Assembly: GCF_001669775.1 (NCBI RefSeq)
Contig: NZ_LXWK01000011.1
Coordinates: forward strand, 558,001-622,000
Reading direction: 5' to 3'
Length of the DNA: 64,000 nucleotides
Origin: Rheinheimera sp. SA_1
GTDB lineage: Bacteria > Pseudomonadota > Gammaproteobacteria > Enterobacterales > Alteromonadaceae
The position numbers were made by a program, and so were the translations under genes. Positions 17,421 through 26,295 of this stretch are shown piece by piece. Each line of letters begins with the position of its first letter. The first letter of the stretch is position 1. The notes under the pieces were generated by a model. It saw only the letters and a list, made by a program, of their open reading frames with translations. It was not told the origin of the DNA and did not search any database.

Positions 17421-18890
17421 ATGTACAGCCGATTATTGGCGCTTGGTGTCAGTGCTGTGTTATTGGGGTGCAACCCAAAACCGGCCGAACCAACACCTGC
17501 CGCACCGCCAGCCGCCACTGACGCTTTAGTCAGTCAGGCCACGCAACAAGCAGCCCCCGTCAGTTTTAATGTCCCGGTGCACTACAGCACTTTAGAAAAT
17601 GGCCTGAAAGTAGTGATTTCACCAGATAATACCGCTCCGACTGCGGTGATTGGGGTGTACTACAACATAGGCTTTCGCAACGAGCCAAAAAACCGCACCG
17701 GTTTCGCCCATTTATTCGAACATATGATGTTCCAGGGCTCGAAAAACCTCGGCAAAATGGAATTTATCAGTCTGGTGCAAACCAACGGTGGCGTGCTGAA
17801 CGGCTCAACCCGCTTTGACTACACCAACTATTTTGAAATAGTACCAGCGCATAAAGTTGAAACCATGTTGTGGGCGGAAGCCGACCGGATGAAAGGTCTG
17901 GCCATCACCCAGGAAAACCTTACCAATCAACAAGGTGTGGTGAAAAACGAAGTTAAAGTGAATGTGCTGAACCAGCCGTATGGTGGTTTTCCCTGGCTGG
18001 ATATGCCGCAATATGCCTTTAACAACTGGTATAACGCCCACAACTTTTATGGCGATTTAGCTGATCTGGATGCCGCTAATCTGGATGATGTGAAATCGTT
18101 TTTTGACACTTATTATTCGCCAAATAACGCAGTGCTGGTGGTGGTCGGCGATGTCGAAGTGGAACCGACTTTGGCGATGGTGAAAAAATATTTCAGCGCT
18201 ATTCCATCGGTGGCGTTACCGGCACAACCTGATTTAACCGAGCTTAGGCAAGAGCAGGAAAAACGTTTTAATAAGTTCGACAAACTGGCGCCTAAACCAG
18301 CTTTGGCTTTTGCCTACAAAATGCCACCACGCAATACTCCAGAGTATTTTGCGATGGGCATTCTGGACCAATTATTAGTGCAAGGCAGTGACAGTCTGCT
18401 CCATCAGGAGCTGGTAAAAAACCGCCAACTGACCGGCGATGTCGCGGGTGGGATCAATTATCTGCTGGGCAATATGTTTAACTACAACGGCCCGATGTTG
18501 TGGATGAGCTCATTCACCCATGATGAAAAACACAGTGAAAAAGAGTTGTTGGCGGCAATCGATCAGGTGATTGGTCAACTGACCGAACAACCGATTTTGC
18601 AAAAAGATATTGATCGCGCCATCGTCAAGATCCGCTCCAGCCTGTACGACAACATCGACAGCTTTTATGGTTTTGGCAAACTGGATTTACTGGCCAGTTT
18701 TGCCTTGTTTGACAATGACCCTGCCAGGATCAACGACTTAGAAGCTCAATTTAAAGCTGTCACACCGGAAGTTCTCAAAGCGACCATCGCTGAATATCTG
18801 CGTCCGGGTAACCGCACCATTCTGACCTTAACGCCTGGCGAAGACCCTGCTGCTGCGGCTACTCCGGCTAAAGAAGGAAACACGCCATGA
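17421..18890 (+). CDS. M16-family zinc peptidase, catalytic subunit (lipoprotein)
   Basis: This 489-aa insulinase/processing-peptidase family protein has a lipoprotein signal MYSRLLALGVSAVLLGC. The inverted zinc motif HLFEH lies at residue ~97 (FAHLFEHMMFQGSKN), with the third ligand Glu in VVKNEVKVNV about 80 residues later. ATG 17421 is chosen because AAAAAGGAAATTTGTT precedes it and a lipobox follows; the frame is open further upstream to 17322 but without a signal. It overlaps the next gene by 4 bases (ATGA). The pair probably works as an active/inactive heterodimer that degrades peptides in the periplasm. Confidence 0.88.
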   Translation: MYSRLLALGVSAVLLGCNPKPAEPTPAAPPAATDALVSQATQQAAPVSFNVPVHYSTLENGLKVVISPDNTAPTAVIGVYYNIGFRNEPKNRTGFAHLFEHMMFQGSKNLGKMEFISLVQTNGGVLNGSTRFDYTNYFEIVPAHKVETMLWAEADRMKGLAITQENLTNQQGVVKNEVKVNVLNQPYGGFPWLDMPQYAFNNWYNAHNFYGDLADLDAANLDDVKSFFDTYYSPNNAVLVVVGDVEVEPTLAMVKKYFSAIPSVALPAQPDLTELRQEQEKRFNKFDKLAPKPALAFAYKMPPRNTPEYFAMGILDQLLVQGSDSLLHQELVKNRQLTGDVAGGINYLLGNMFNYNGPMLWMSSFTHDEKHSEKELLAAIDQVIGQLTEQPILQKDIDRAIVKIRSSLYDNIDSFYGFGKLDLLASFALFDNDPARINDLEAQFKAVTPEVLKATIAEYLRPGNRTILTLTPGEDPAAAATPAKEGNTP

Positions 18891-20305
18891 AAGGACTACT
18901 GAAATTCTCGATAAAACGTCCGCTGCAAACCGGGTTTATCCTGGCACTGAGTCTGCTGGCTTTTCAGCTACCGGCGCAGGAAAAAGAACTACCACCGGCT
19001 GGCGGCACCCCAAAAAGCTTTAAGCTCACCGACACCCACAATTTTACCCTCGACAACGGCCTGAATGTAACGTTGATCCAATATGGCAGCACGCCCAAAG
19101 TCACGCTGCGCTTGATCACCGACACCGGCAATGTTGACGATGGCGCTAAGGATGCGGTGTCCGATCTGAGTTATCACTTGCTGACCGAAGGCACCAGTAC
19201 CCGTTCTGCCAAAGAAATTGCCGAAGCGGCGGCCAACATGGGCGGCCAGGTACAAAGCAGCGTTGGTATCAATGCCGGCTTTCTGCAATTGGATGTACTG
19301 AGTGACTATGTTGGGGATGCCGCTAATTTGCTGGCTGATTTGGCAATCAACTCTAAATTTACTGACGAAGACCGTTCGCGTACCGTGAATAACTTTGTCC
19401 GTGATTTAACCGTGCAAAAATCGACACCAGGTAACCAGGCGACCAGCGCCTTTTACGGCTCGGTGTTTGCCGGTCATCCGTATGCCAAGATATTTGCCGA
19501 CGAAAAAGTGGTGCAGTCGTTGACCCTGCAAGACTTGCAAAGTTTTGTCCAAAAAAATCTGGTCGCCAAACGCAGCCATCTGTTTATTGCCGGTAAATTT
19601 GACCAGCAAAAAGCCGAAGCTGCAGTAAAGGCTGCATTTGCCAGCATGCCAGCCGGTGAAACCCGCCAAATCAGTTCACCAACCAAGGCCAATACCGCTG
19701 AGCTGATTTTTATCCCAAGGCCCAATGCACCGCAGTCGACTTTGCAATTTGGTTTGGCAGTTGTCGATGCATCGCATGAAGATTTTGTTGGATTGCGGGT
19801 GATGAATACCTTGTTGGGGGGTTCTTTTGCCAGTCGGATCACCTCGAATATCCGTGAAAACAAAGGCTACACCTATTCGCCGAACAGCGCAGTAAATAGC
19901 AGAGTCAAAGCGGCAACCTGGCAACAGCAAGCTGATGTCACGGCCGAAGCAACCGGCCCCGCTCTTGCGGAAATCATCAAGGAAATTAAACGCCTGCAAA
20001 CTGAAGCGCCGTCAGAGCAAGAGTTGACTGGCTTTAAAAACTACATTTCCGGTATTTACGTGCTGCAAAACTCAGCCCGCGGCTCGATTATCAACGAACT
20101 GTGGTTCTTAAAAAGTCATGGTTTACCGTTATCGCGGTTGGAAAATTATGTGCAATTGGTCAACGCCATGACCCCGGCACAGATTTCCGCGCTGGCAGCA
20201 AAATATCTGACACTGGATAAAATGACCTTAGTGGTGGTTGGCGATGAGAGCGTCAAAGCGCAGCTGTCCGCGGTACCAGAGCTAAAAGCAGTATACAAGC
20301 TATAA
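18887..20305 (+). CDS. M16-family peptidase homologue without zinc motif
   Basis: This 472-aa M16 protein has an N-terminal signal-like segment (PLQTGFILALSLLAFQLPAQ). Where the active subunit has HxxEH, this one reads LSYHLLTEG, so the zinc site is missing. The C-terminal M16 half is well kept (NTLLGGSFASRITSNIRENK, YTYSP). It is coupled to the catalytic subunit by an ATGA overlap. Non-catalytic M16 partners that complete the substrate chamber are known for such tandem pairs. Confidence 0.87.
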   Translation: MKGLLKFSIKRPLQTGFILALSLLAFQLPAQEKELPPAGGTPKSFKLTDTHNFTLDNGLNVTLIQYGSTPKVTLRLITDTGNVDDGAKDAVSDLSYHLLTEGTSTRSAKEIAEAAANMGGQVQSSVGINAGFLQLDVLSDYVGDAANLLADLAINSKFTDEDRSRTVNNFVRDLTVQKSTPGNQATSAFYGSVFAGHPYAKIFADEKVVQSLTLQDLQSFVQKNLVAKRSHLFIAGKFDQQKAEAAVKAAFASMPAGETRQISSPTKANTAELIFIPRPNAPQSTLQFGLAVVDASHEDFVGLRVMNTLLGGSFASRITSNIRENKGYTYSPNSAVNSRVKAATWQQQADVTAEATGPALAEIIKEIKRLQTEAPSEQELTGFKNYISGIYVLQNSARGSIINELWFLKSHGLPLSRLENYVQLVNAMTPAQISALAAKYLTLDKMTLVVVGDESVKAQLSAVPELKAVYKL

Positions 20306-20325
20306 AAGGTACATTTGTTAGTTGC

Positions 20326-20378
20326 GGGGTCAGAGTCAATTGTTAACAGTTGTTTTGTTCACAATTGACTCTGACCCC
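20326..20378. repeat. long perfect inverted repeat between convergent genes, copy 1
   Basis: Eighteen-bp perfect arms GGGGTCAGAGTCAATTGT / ACAATTGACTCTGACCCC surround a 17-nt loop. It lies between the stops of the M16 gene and the DUF4870 gene. The same arms occur at 32320-32371, again between convergent genes, so this is a dispersed palindromic repeat that probably doubles as a bidirectional terminator. Confidence 0.85.
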
Positions 20379-20388
20379 GAGTTAACAA

Positions 20389-20718
20389 TTACTTGATCAA
20401 CCGCCAGGTAAATGGAAACCGGTAGACCTGCCCTTCAGTGGCAGTTTTCGCTGCAATGACATACAGCACCACGGTAATCAGCCACAATACCGGCATCAGC
20501 GACACGCCAATAATAGTGACACCTAACAGGATATACACCAGTAGCACTGTGATGGCGAAATTCAGCCCTTCTTTGGCCGTTTCTTTAATAAAGGCATCGT
20601 CACTTTTCAGGATATACATCAACAAGGGCGCAAAAAACGCAAAAAAGATTGAAGCGATATGGGTAATAGCCGCCAGATTTTTACTGTCTTTGTTGGGTGA
20701 AATTCCGAAATCAGTCAT
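20389..20718 (-). CDS. DUF4870-type small membrane protein
   Basis: A 109-aa protein with hydrophobic segments AAITHIASIFFAFFAPLLMY and ITVLLVYILLGVTIIGVSLM followed by a third (VLWLITVVLYVIAAKTA). The order, with a KETAKEGLNF segment between the first two helices, fits the DUF4870/Tic20-like family of unknown function. ATG 20718 is preferred over the longer frame start because AAGGAAAGCCC precedes it. Confidence 0.78.
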   Translation of the reverse strand: MTDFGISPNKDSKNLAAITHIASIFFAFFAPLLMYILKSDDAFIKETAKEGLNFAITVLLVYILLGVTIIGVSLMPVLWLITVVLYVIAAKTATEGQVYRFPFTWRLIK

Positions 20719-20951
20719 GGGCTTTCCTTGATGGTTGTTGATAACGGCTTGGTTTAAAACGGCCAGGCCAAACACAGATGACTTAAACAGTCGTTCAATC
20801 AGTACGTTAACGCAACGCTGTTAAAAAGCAAACTCTAATCTCAGTCCGCCAGATCCAAGGCTGCTCATCGGCTAGCCAATGACTGTTGCCAAACCTAAAA
20901 CTCACTGCTGATCATCGAATTCTTCTGCTCAGCAGAATCACCAATATTGCA

Positions 20952-20971
20952 TATATGTTTTTTCACATATA
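20952..20971. promoter_or_regulatory. candidate ArsR operator
   Basis: A palindrome TATATGT-N6-ACATATA lies 28-47 bases upstream of the ars operon start. Position and AT-rich dyad symmetry fit an ArsR-family operator overlapping the promoter; binding is inferred. Confidence 0.5.
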
Positions 20972-20998
20972 CAATCAACCAAAACATAGGAGCCTTTG

Positions 20999-21784
20999 AT
21001 GTCTGACCAACCGAGTTTATTGTTTGTCTGTAGCGAAAACTCCGCCCGTTCAGTATTAGCTGAAGCTGCTGCAAGACATCATTACAGTGACCGTTTTACC
21101 GTCTATAGCGCCGGCAGTAGCCCTGGGACTGTAGATGTTCGGGCGTTGGATGCCTTGCAACGTCGTGGTATTCCTGGCGAAGGCTTATATTCCAAAGCCA
21201 TCAACCAACTACCGCAGCAACAATTCGACTATGCCATATTGCTCTGTGACAAAGCCCGCCAGCAGTGCGCCAGCCAGATCAACGCCAAATATGTATTGGT
21301 CTGGGATTTCCCAGATCCCAAATTAGATCCACAACCCCGCACTTTTGATCTGACACTGCAAGAAATCAGCGAACGGCTGAAAATGTTTGTGTTGCTGCAC
21401 GACAAAGCGCTGTTGGAGCGAAAACCGGCAGAGCCTTTAGCGCCACTGGAATTTTTTAAACTGCTGGCCGATGAAACCCGTTTAGCCAGTTTGCTGCTAA
21501 TTGCCCACGAGGGCGAACTGTGTGTCTGCGAACTGGAAACTGCGCTTGAGCAAACCCAGCCAAAAATCTCCCGTCATCTGGCGATGCTGCGTAAAAGCCA
21601 ACTACTGATTGACCGCCGTCAGGGGCAATGGGTGTTTTACCGCTTACATCCCGCGTTACCGGCCTGGGCTAGCCAAAGTATTGAACTGACCTTACAACAA
21701 AATCCACAGCTGCTGGCGCCGCTGATTGCCAATCTGGCAGCGATGGGCGACCGGCCGGCGCGCGCCGCCAACTGCTGCGATTAA
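20999..21784 (+). CDS. fusion of thioredoxin-type arsenate reductase and ArsR repressor
   Basis: This 261-aa two-domain protein opens with residues 1-~135 of the low-molecular-weight phosphatase/ArsC fold. The P-loop is CSENSARS, and a Cys pair with six residues between (LLCDKARQQCAS) matches the Cys82/Cys89 relay of the S. aureus pI258 type reductase. Residues ~150-240 are a winged-helix ArsR domain with the As(III) site ELCVCELE and recognition helix QPKISRHLAMLRKSQLL. The chain ends in a vicinal Cys pair (NCCD). One protein could thus both reduce arsenate and sense arsenite. ATG 20999 is chosen over TTG 20996 because of TAGGAG spacing. First gene of the ars operon. Confidence 0.88.
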   Translation: MSDQPSLLFVCSENSARSVLAEAAARHHYSDRFTVYSAGSSPGTVDVRALDALQRRGIPGEGLYSKAINQLPQQQFDYAILLCDKARQQCASQINAKYVLVWDFPDPKLDPQPRTFDLTLQEISERLKMFVLLHDKALLERKPAEPLAPLEFFKLLADETRLASLLLIAHEGELCVCELETALEQTQPKISRHLAMLRKSQLLIDRRQGQWVFYRLHPALPAWASQSIELTLQQNPQLLAPLIANLAAMGDRPARAANCCD

Positions 21785-21799
21785 ACAAGGATAACCCCA

Positions 21800-22843
21800 G
21801 TGATGGGCATTTTTGAACGATATTTATCTTGGTGGGTCGCGCTCGCGATGCTGGTTGGCGTGGTCGGAGGCTCGTGGTGGCCGGCGTTGTTTCAAACCGT
21901 GGCTGTGCTTGAATATGCGCAGGTCAACGCGGTGATTGCGGTTTTTATCTGGGTGATGATTTACCCGATGATGGTACAGATTGACTTTAGCGCCATTAAA
22001 AAAATCGGCAAAAAACCACAAGGGTTAATGCTAACCCTGGTGGTGAACTGGCTGATCAAACCTTTCACTATGGCATTTTTAGGTTGGTTATTTTTCCGGG
22101 TGTTGTTTGTCGATTGGGTCGACCCGCAAACCGCCACAGAATATATCGCCGGCATGATTTTACTCGGGGTGGCGCCTTGCACCGCGATGGTGTTTGTCTG
22201 GAGCCAGCTGACCAAGGGCGATGCCAATTACACTTTGGTGCAGGTGTCGGTAAACGATATCATTATGATCTTCGCTTTTGCGCCGATCACCGCCTTACTG
22301 CTGGGCGTCTCAGACATTGTCGTGCCCTGGTCAACCTTGTTTTTGTCGGTATTGCTGTATGTGGTATTGCCACTATCGGCTGGAGTCATCACCCGCAAAC
22401 TTCTACTGCCAAAGTCCAGCAACGGCACGGATCCACAGCGGCTGACTTCATTACTGGGCAAACTCAAACCCTGGTCGCTCTTTGGTTTACTGGCAACCGT
22501 GGTGCTGCTGTTTGGTTTTCAGGCGCAAACCATTCTGAGCAAACCGCTGGCCATTTTGCTGATCGCCATTCCACTGCTGATCCAAACCTATGGCATTTTT
22601 GCCCTGACCTATTTCGCAGGCTGCAAGCTGCAGTTACCTCACAATGTCGCAGCACCGGCCGGGATGATTGGCGCCAGTAATTTTTTTGAACTGGCCGTCG
22701 CTGTCGCTATCTCACTCTTCGGACTACATTCAGGCGCCGCGCTAGCTACAGTGGTTGGCGTATTAGTGGAAGTGCCGGTGATGTTGTCGCTGGTCTGGTT
22801 CGCCAATCGCACCCGGCATTGGTTTGCCAAAGCAAAATCTTAA
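21800..22843 (+). CDS. acr3: Acr3-family arsenite efflux transporter
   Basis: This 347-aa, ten-helix inner-membrane carrier extrudes arsenite. It shows the family motifs [15 protein letters not shown] with the essential Cys (~residue 127), [14 protein letters not shown], and [19 protein letters not shown]. It lies 15 bases after the ArsC-ArsR fusion. The start is either GTG 21800 or ATG 21803; AAGGATAACCCCA precedes both. Confidence 0.93.
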   Translation: MMGIFERYLSWWVALAMLVGVVGGSWWPALFQTVAVLEYAQVNAVIAVFIWVMIYPMMVQIDFSAIKKIGKKPQGLMLTLVVNWLIKPFTMAFLGWLFFRVLFVDWVDPQTATEYIAGMILLGVAPCTAMVFVWSQLTKGDANYTLVQVSVNDIIMIFAFAPITALLLGVSDIVVPWSTLFLSVLLYVVLPLSAGVITRKLLLPKSSNGTDPQRLTSLLGKLKPWSLFGLLATVVLLFGFQAQTILSKPLAILLIAIPLLIQTYGIFALTYFAGCKLQLPHNVAAPAGMIGASNFFELAVAVAISLFGLHSGAALATVVGVLVEVPVMLSLVWFANRTRHWFAKAKS

Positions 22844-22852
22844 GGAGTTTTT

Positions 22853-23350
22853 ATGCAACACCCATTCAACGAGCTCACCCTCAACCCGGTCACCTCTGCG
22901 ACCGCAGGATTGTTGTTTACCCCTTGCCCCGGCACCAAAGGCGTTGATCTTCGCCAGTCTTTGCAACAACTAAAAGACGCCGGCGTCAAAGCTTTAATCA
23001 CGCTGACGCCAAAAGAAGAAATGGCGCAGCTGCAGGTCAAAGACTTACCAGCGCTTTGTAAGGAATTGGATTTACTCTGGTTTTTCTGCCCGATTGCCGA
23101 CGATCACGCCCCTGGCCTCGAGTTCGCGCAAGGTTGGCAACAAGCCTCGCCAATGGTGCAGCATTTATTACGCAGCGGCCAGAAAGTAGCCATTCACTGC
23201 AAAGGCGGCTCCGGTCGCACTGGTTTGGTGGCAGCGAAAATTCTGCTGGAAGCAGGCCTGGATAAAATTGAGGTCAAACAACGGGTACAGGTGTTGCGCC
23301 CTTATGCGTTGACTTTACAGCCGCATCTGGATTGGTTTAACGCCCAGTAA
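22853..23350 (+). CDS. dual-specificity/tyrosine phosphatase-like protein in ars operon
   Basis: This 165-aa CX5R phosphatase-fold protein has the signature loop IHCKGGSGRTGLVAAKILLE (Cys ~121, Arg ~127) and a candidate general-acid Asp in PIADDHAPG. It resembles the CDKN3-like phosphatases annotated in many ars operons. Its job there is unclear; action on a phosphorylated arsenical or glycolytic intermediate is possible (inference). AAGGAGTTTTT precedes ATG, 9 bases after acr3. Confidence 0.8.
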   Translation: MQHPFNELTLNPVTSATAGLLFTPCPGTKGVDLRQSLQQLKDAGVKALITLTPKEEMAQLQVKDLPALCKELDLLWFFCPIADDHAPGLEFAQGWQQASPMVQHLLRSGQKVAIHCKGGSGRTGLVAAKILLEAGLDKIEVKQRVQVLRPYALTLQPHLDWFNAQ

Positions 23351-23428
23351 TTTTTGCGATGAGTGTTTTTCGAACAGCTAGCAAGCAAAAATAGAATTTA
23401 ACTCATTGTAGTTAAAATGAAAAACATC

Positions 23429-23563
23429 GTAGGGCGACACTCGCCGCGTCAGCGGTAGTGCGCCGGAGTTGTAGCAATAGTCGTTATTGAAATTTAAAAA
23501 CCAGCATTAATTTTTTCAATGCTTCGCTGGCGTACTACCGCTGCCGCGGTGAGTACGCCCTAC
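23429..23563. repeat. imperfect palindromic intergenic element
   Basis: A left arm at 23429-23468 and a right arm at 23521-23563 are imperfect reverse complements over ~40 bases. Both carry GTAGGGCG at the outer end and CAGCGGTAGT inside. About 50 AT-rich bases separate them. It interrupts the ars operon between the phosphatase and GAPDH genes. It looks like a REP/MITE-type element and could form a long hairpin in the mRNA. Confidence 0.7.
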
Positions 23564-23589
23564 TCACAACTTTTACCAGGTTTTTTAAC

Positions 23590-24618
23590 ATGACCATCAA
23601 AGTAGGTATTAACGGTTTTGGCCGCATTGGCCGTTTAGCACTGCGGGCGGCTTTTGACTGGCCGGAATTTGAGTTTGTACAAATTAACGATCCGGCCGCC
23701 GACGCCGCAACTTTTGCCCATTTGTTGCATTTTGACTCGGTGCATGGCCGCTGGCACCACGCGGTCAGCCACGACGTTAGCAATAGCAGCGAGCGTATTC
23801 TGATCAATAACCAGCAAATAAAAGTCAGCAGCAACAAAGCCATCAATGATACCGACTGGTCTGGCTGTGACGTGGTGATTGAATGCTCCGGCAAAATGAA
23901 AAGCACCGCTCAGTTGCAGGCTTATCTGGATCAAGGTGTAAAACGGGTCGTTGTCAGCGCGCCAGTGAAAGAAGCCGGGGTGCTGAATGTGGTAATGGGC
24001 GTTAATCAGCAATTATTTGATGCAGCAAAACACCGGATTGTCACAGCCGCCAGCTGCACCACCAACTGTCTGGCGCCAGTGGTGAAAGTCATTCACGAAA
24101 AACTCGGCATCAAACATGGGTCAATCACCACCATTCACAACTTAACCAATACCCAGTCGATCCTCGACACCCCGCACAAAGATTTACGCCGTGCCAGAGC
24201 CTGCGGCAGCAGCCTGATCCCTACCACCACCGGCTCTGCCACCGCCATTACTGAGATATTCCCGGAACTGAAAGGCCGGCTGAATGGTCATGCAGTGCGG
24301 GTGCCACTGGCCAACGCATCCTTGACCGACTGTGTGTTTGAAGTCGAACGCAGCACTACTGCAACTGAAGTGAATGCCCTACTCAAAGCCGCATCTGAGA
24401 ACGAACTCATCAACATTCTGGGTTATGAAGAGCGGCCACTGGTGTCCATCGATTATAAAACCGACCCACGTTCCAGCATTATTGATGCGCTGTCGACCAT
24501 GGTGGTCAATGGTACTCAGGTGAAAATTTATGCCTGGTACGACAACGAATGGGGCTACGCCAACCGCACAGTCGAACTAGCGCGGATGGTCGGTTTAGCC
24601 GATCAAACCAAACTCTAA
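23590..24618 (+). CDS. ArsJ-associated glyceraldehyde-3-phosphate dehydrogenase
   Basis: This 342-aa GAPDH has the N-terminal Rossmann motif [18 protein letters not shown], catalytic Cys in [11 protein letters not shown] (~residue 156), [21 protein letters not shown] and the C-terminal [12 protein letters not shown]. Next to arsJ it is expected to convert glyceraldehyde 3-phosphate plus arsenate into 1-arseno-3-phosphoglycerate, which ArsJ exports (known pathway). It is probably not the glycolytic copy, because of its place in the ars operon. Confidence 0.92.
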   Translation: MTIKVGINGFGRIGRLALRAAFDWPEFEFVQINDPAADAATFAHLLHFDSVHGRWHHAVSHDVSNSSERILINNQQIKVSSNKAINDTDWSGCDVVIECSGKMKSTAQLQAYLDQGVKRVVVSAPVKEAGVLNVVMGVNQQLFDAAKHRIVTAASCTTNCLAPVVKVIHEKLGIKHGSITTIHNLTNTQSILDTPHKDLRRARACGSSLIPTTTGSATAITEIFPELKGRLNGHAVRVPLANASLTDCVFEVERSTTATEVNALLKAASENELINILGYEERPLVSIDYKTDPRSSIIDALSTMVVNGTQVKIYAWYDNEWGYANRTVELARMVGLADQTKL

Positions 24619-24630
24619 GTTGGTAAAACG

Positions 24631-25872
24631 ATGACCCCTTTAAACTCAGACGTTCGGCAATATCTGCTGGTGACCGGCAATTATTGGGCTTTTACCCTGA
24701 CCGACGGCGCGCTGCGCATGCTGATTGTGCTGCATTTTTACAGCCTGGGTTTTAGCCCGCTGGCGATTGCCTCGTTGTTTTTATTTTATGAGTTTTTTGG
24801 AGTCGTCACCAATTTAGTCGGTGGTTGGCTGGGCGCGCGATTGGGTCTGAATAAGACCATGAATATCGGGCTGTTTTTGCAAGTTTCGGCGCTTTTGATG
24901 CTATTAGTTCCGGCCGAATGGCTGACGGTGGTTTGGGTGATGACGGCACAAGCGTTGTCGGGCATCGCCAAAGACCTCAATAAAATGAGTGCCAAAAGCT
25001 CGTTGAAATTGTTACTGCCTGATTCGGCGCAAGGCGCTTTGTACAAATGGGTGGCGATTTTAACCGGCTCGAAAAATGCACTGAAAGGCGTTGGCTTTTT
25101 CCTCGGTGGTTTACTGTTAAGCCAGCTTGGCTTTGGCGGCGCTATTGCCAGCATGGCTGCCATGTTGCTACTGGTGTGGCTGGCCAGTTTAGTGCTGTTG
25201 AAAAAGGACTTAGGCAAAAGCAGCTTTAAACCAAAATTCAAAGACTTACTGTCAAAAAGCCGCGCCATTAATCAACTTTCCGCAGCGAGGATGTTTTTGT
25301 TCGGCGCCCGCGATGTCTGGTTTGTCATCGCCCTGCCACTGTATTTATCCAGCCAGTTTCAGTGGAGCCACACTGAAGTGGGCAGCTTTTTAGCGCTGTG
25401 GGTAATTGGCTATGGACTGGTGCAAAGTATCGCGCCAATGATTACTGGTAAAGGCCACGACGCTGGTTCTGCTCGAAAATCGTTGCCCGATGGCAAAACC
25501 GCCCTGCTCTGGGCCAGCTTACTGTGCACTATTCCACTGCTGATTAGCTTCGCGCTACAGTATTCCAGCTCGCCACTGGCCTGGTTAATTGGCGGTTTAT
25601 TGCTATTCGGCGCGGTGTTTGCCGTCAATTCATCCTTGCACAGTTACCTGATTGTCAGTTATGCCGGCCGTGATGGCGTGTCGCTGGATGTCGGTTTTTA
25701 TTATATGGCCAATGCGATGGGTCGTTTGATAGGCACTTTACTCTCAGGTTGGGTTTATCAGGCCTATGGCCTCAACGCTTGTTTGTGGATCTCAAGTGCA
25801 TTTTTGTTTGCGACTGTGTTGGTGTCGATTGGATTACCGCGGTTGCAAAATGAACGAACTAACGACATGTAA
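24631..25872 (+). CDS. arsJ: organoarsenical efflux MFS transporter ArsJ
   Basis: This 413-aa, twelve-helix MFS protein exports 1-arseno-3-phosphoglycerate, which falls apart to arsenate outside the cell. Recognised by length, by tight linkage to the GAPDH gene (12 bases), and by ArsJ-like segments NYWAFTLTDGALRMLIVLHF, ALSGIAKDLNKMSAKSSLK and YAGRDGVSLDVGFYYMANA. Last gene of the ars operon; followed by a convergent microprotein gene. Confidence 0.92.
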   Translation: MTPLNSDVRQYLLVTGNYWAFTLTDGALRMLIVLHFYSLGFSPLAIASLFLFYEFFGVVTNLVGGWLGARLGLNKTMNIGLFLQVSALLMLLVPAEWLTVVWVMTAQALSGIAKDLNKMSAKSSLKLLLPDSAQGALYKWVAILTGSKNALKGVGFFLGGLLLSQLGFGGAIASMAAMLLLVWLASLVLLKKDLGKSSFKPKFKDLLSKSRAINQLSAARMFLFGARDVWFVIALPLYLSSQFQWSHTEVGSFLALWVIGYGLVQSIAPMITGKGHDAGSARKSLPDGKTALLWASLLCTIPLLISFALQYSSSPLAWLIGGLLLFGAVFAVNSSLHSYLIVSYAGRDGVSLDVGFYYMANAMGRLIGTLLSGWVYQAYGLNACLWISSAFLFATVLVSIGLPRLQNERTNDM

Positions 25873-25894
25873 CTTTTGGGGTCAGCCAAAAAAA

Positions 25895-25912
25895 GCACTG
25901 CCGAAGCAGTGC
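25895..25912 (-). terminator. intrinsic terminator for the microprotein gene (minus strand)
   Basis: Perfect 7-bp stem GCACTGC / GCAGTGC with a CGAA loop, flanked by A-runs on both sides. Read on the minus strand it ends in TTTTTTT, so it can terminate the 45-aa gene, and the A/T flanks could also serve arsJ. Confidence 0.7.
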
Positions 25913-25973
25913 AAAAGGTACAAACATCATTGGTCGAAACTGGATAAATCGGTTCACAGCTGCAGTGAGCCGC

Positions 25974-26111
25974 CTATGACTTCGGTGCATCGCAACCAGG
26001 TTCGGTACAACAGACCGGCGCTGGCGTTGGTTCTTGGCGCACCTTGTCAATCACATGCCCTTCGTTTTCTAACAAACCTTTGACGATGGTAAACAGGATC
26101 TGGAAAAACAT
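25974..26111 (-). CDS. 45-aa Cys-rich microprotein convergent to arsJ
   Basis: ATG at 26111-26109 is preceded by AAGGAGCGCGACC, a strong ribosome site, and the frame ends at TAG 25974. The peptide begins MFFQILFTIVKGLLENEG and ends PVCCTEPGCDAPKS. It has a hydrophobic or amphipathic N-terminus and a C-terminal CC-x4-C cluster that could bind a soft metal or As(III). A minus-strand intrinsic terminator follows at 25912-25895, giving a complete gene-like unit. I do not recognise the family. Confidence 0.6.
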   Translation of the reverse strand: MFFQILFTIVKGLLENEGHVIDKVRQEPTPAPVCCTEPGCDAPKS

Positions 26112-26295
26112 GGTCGCGCTCCTTGTCTGGTGGCGTCATTCGCTGACGAGCCGCCATTCTAATACTGCAGTTTGCAGTTGATTAGCCACCTTGGCCGCGA
26201 TACTTTGTTTCCAAAGGGAAACAATCAACCCGCTTTTATTTTGGTAAACTGGCGGGCAGGCCCGCAATCCGTTTAGTTACTTAGGAATTAGCACC

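Noticed and set aside
22084-22680. 198-codon + strand frame overlapping acr3
   Set aside because: A frame-shifted shadow of acr3; Arg/His/Pro-rich translation without domains, and acr3 motifs are in the other frame.
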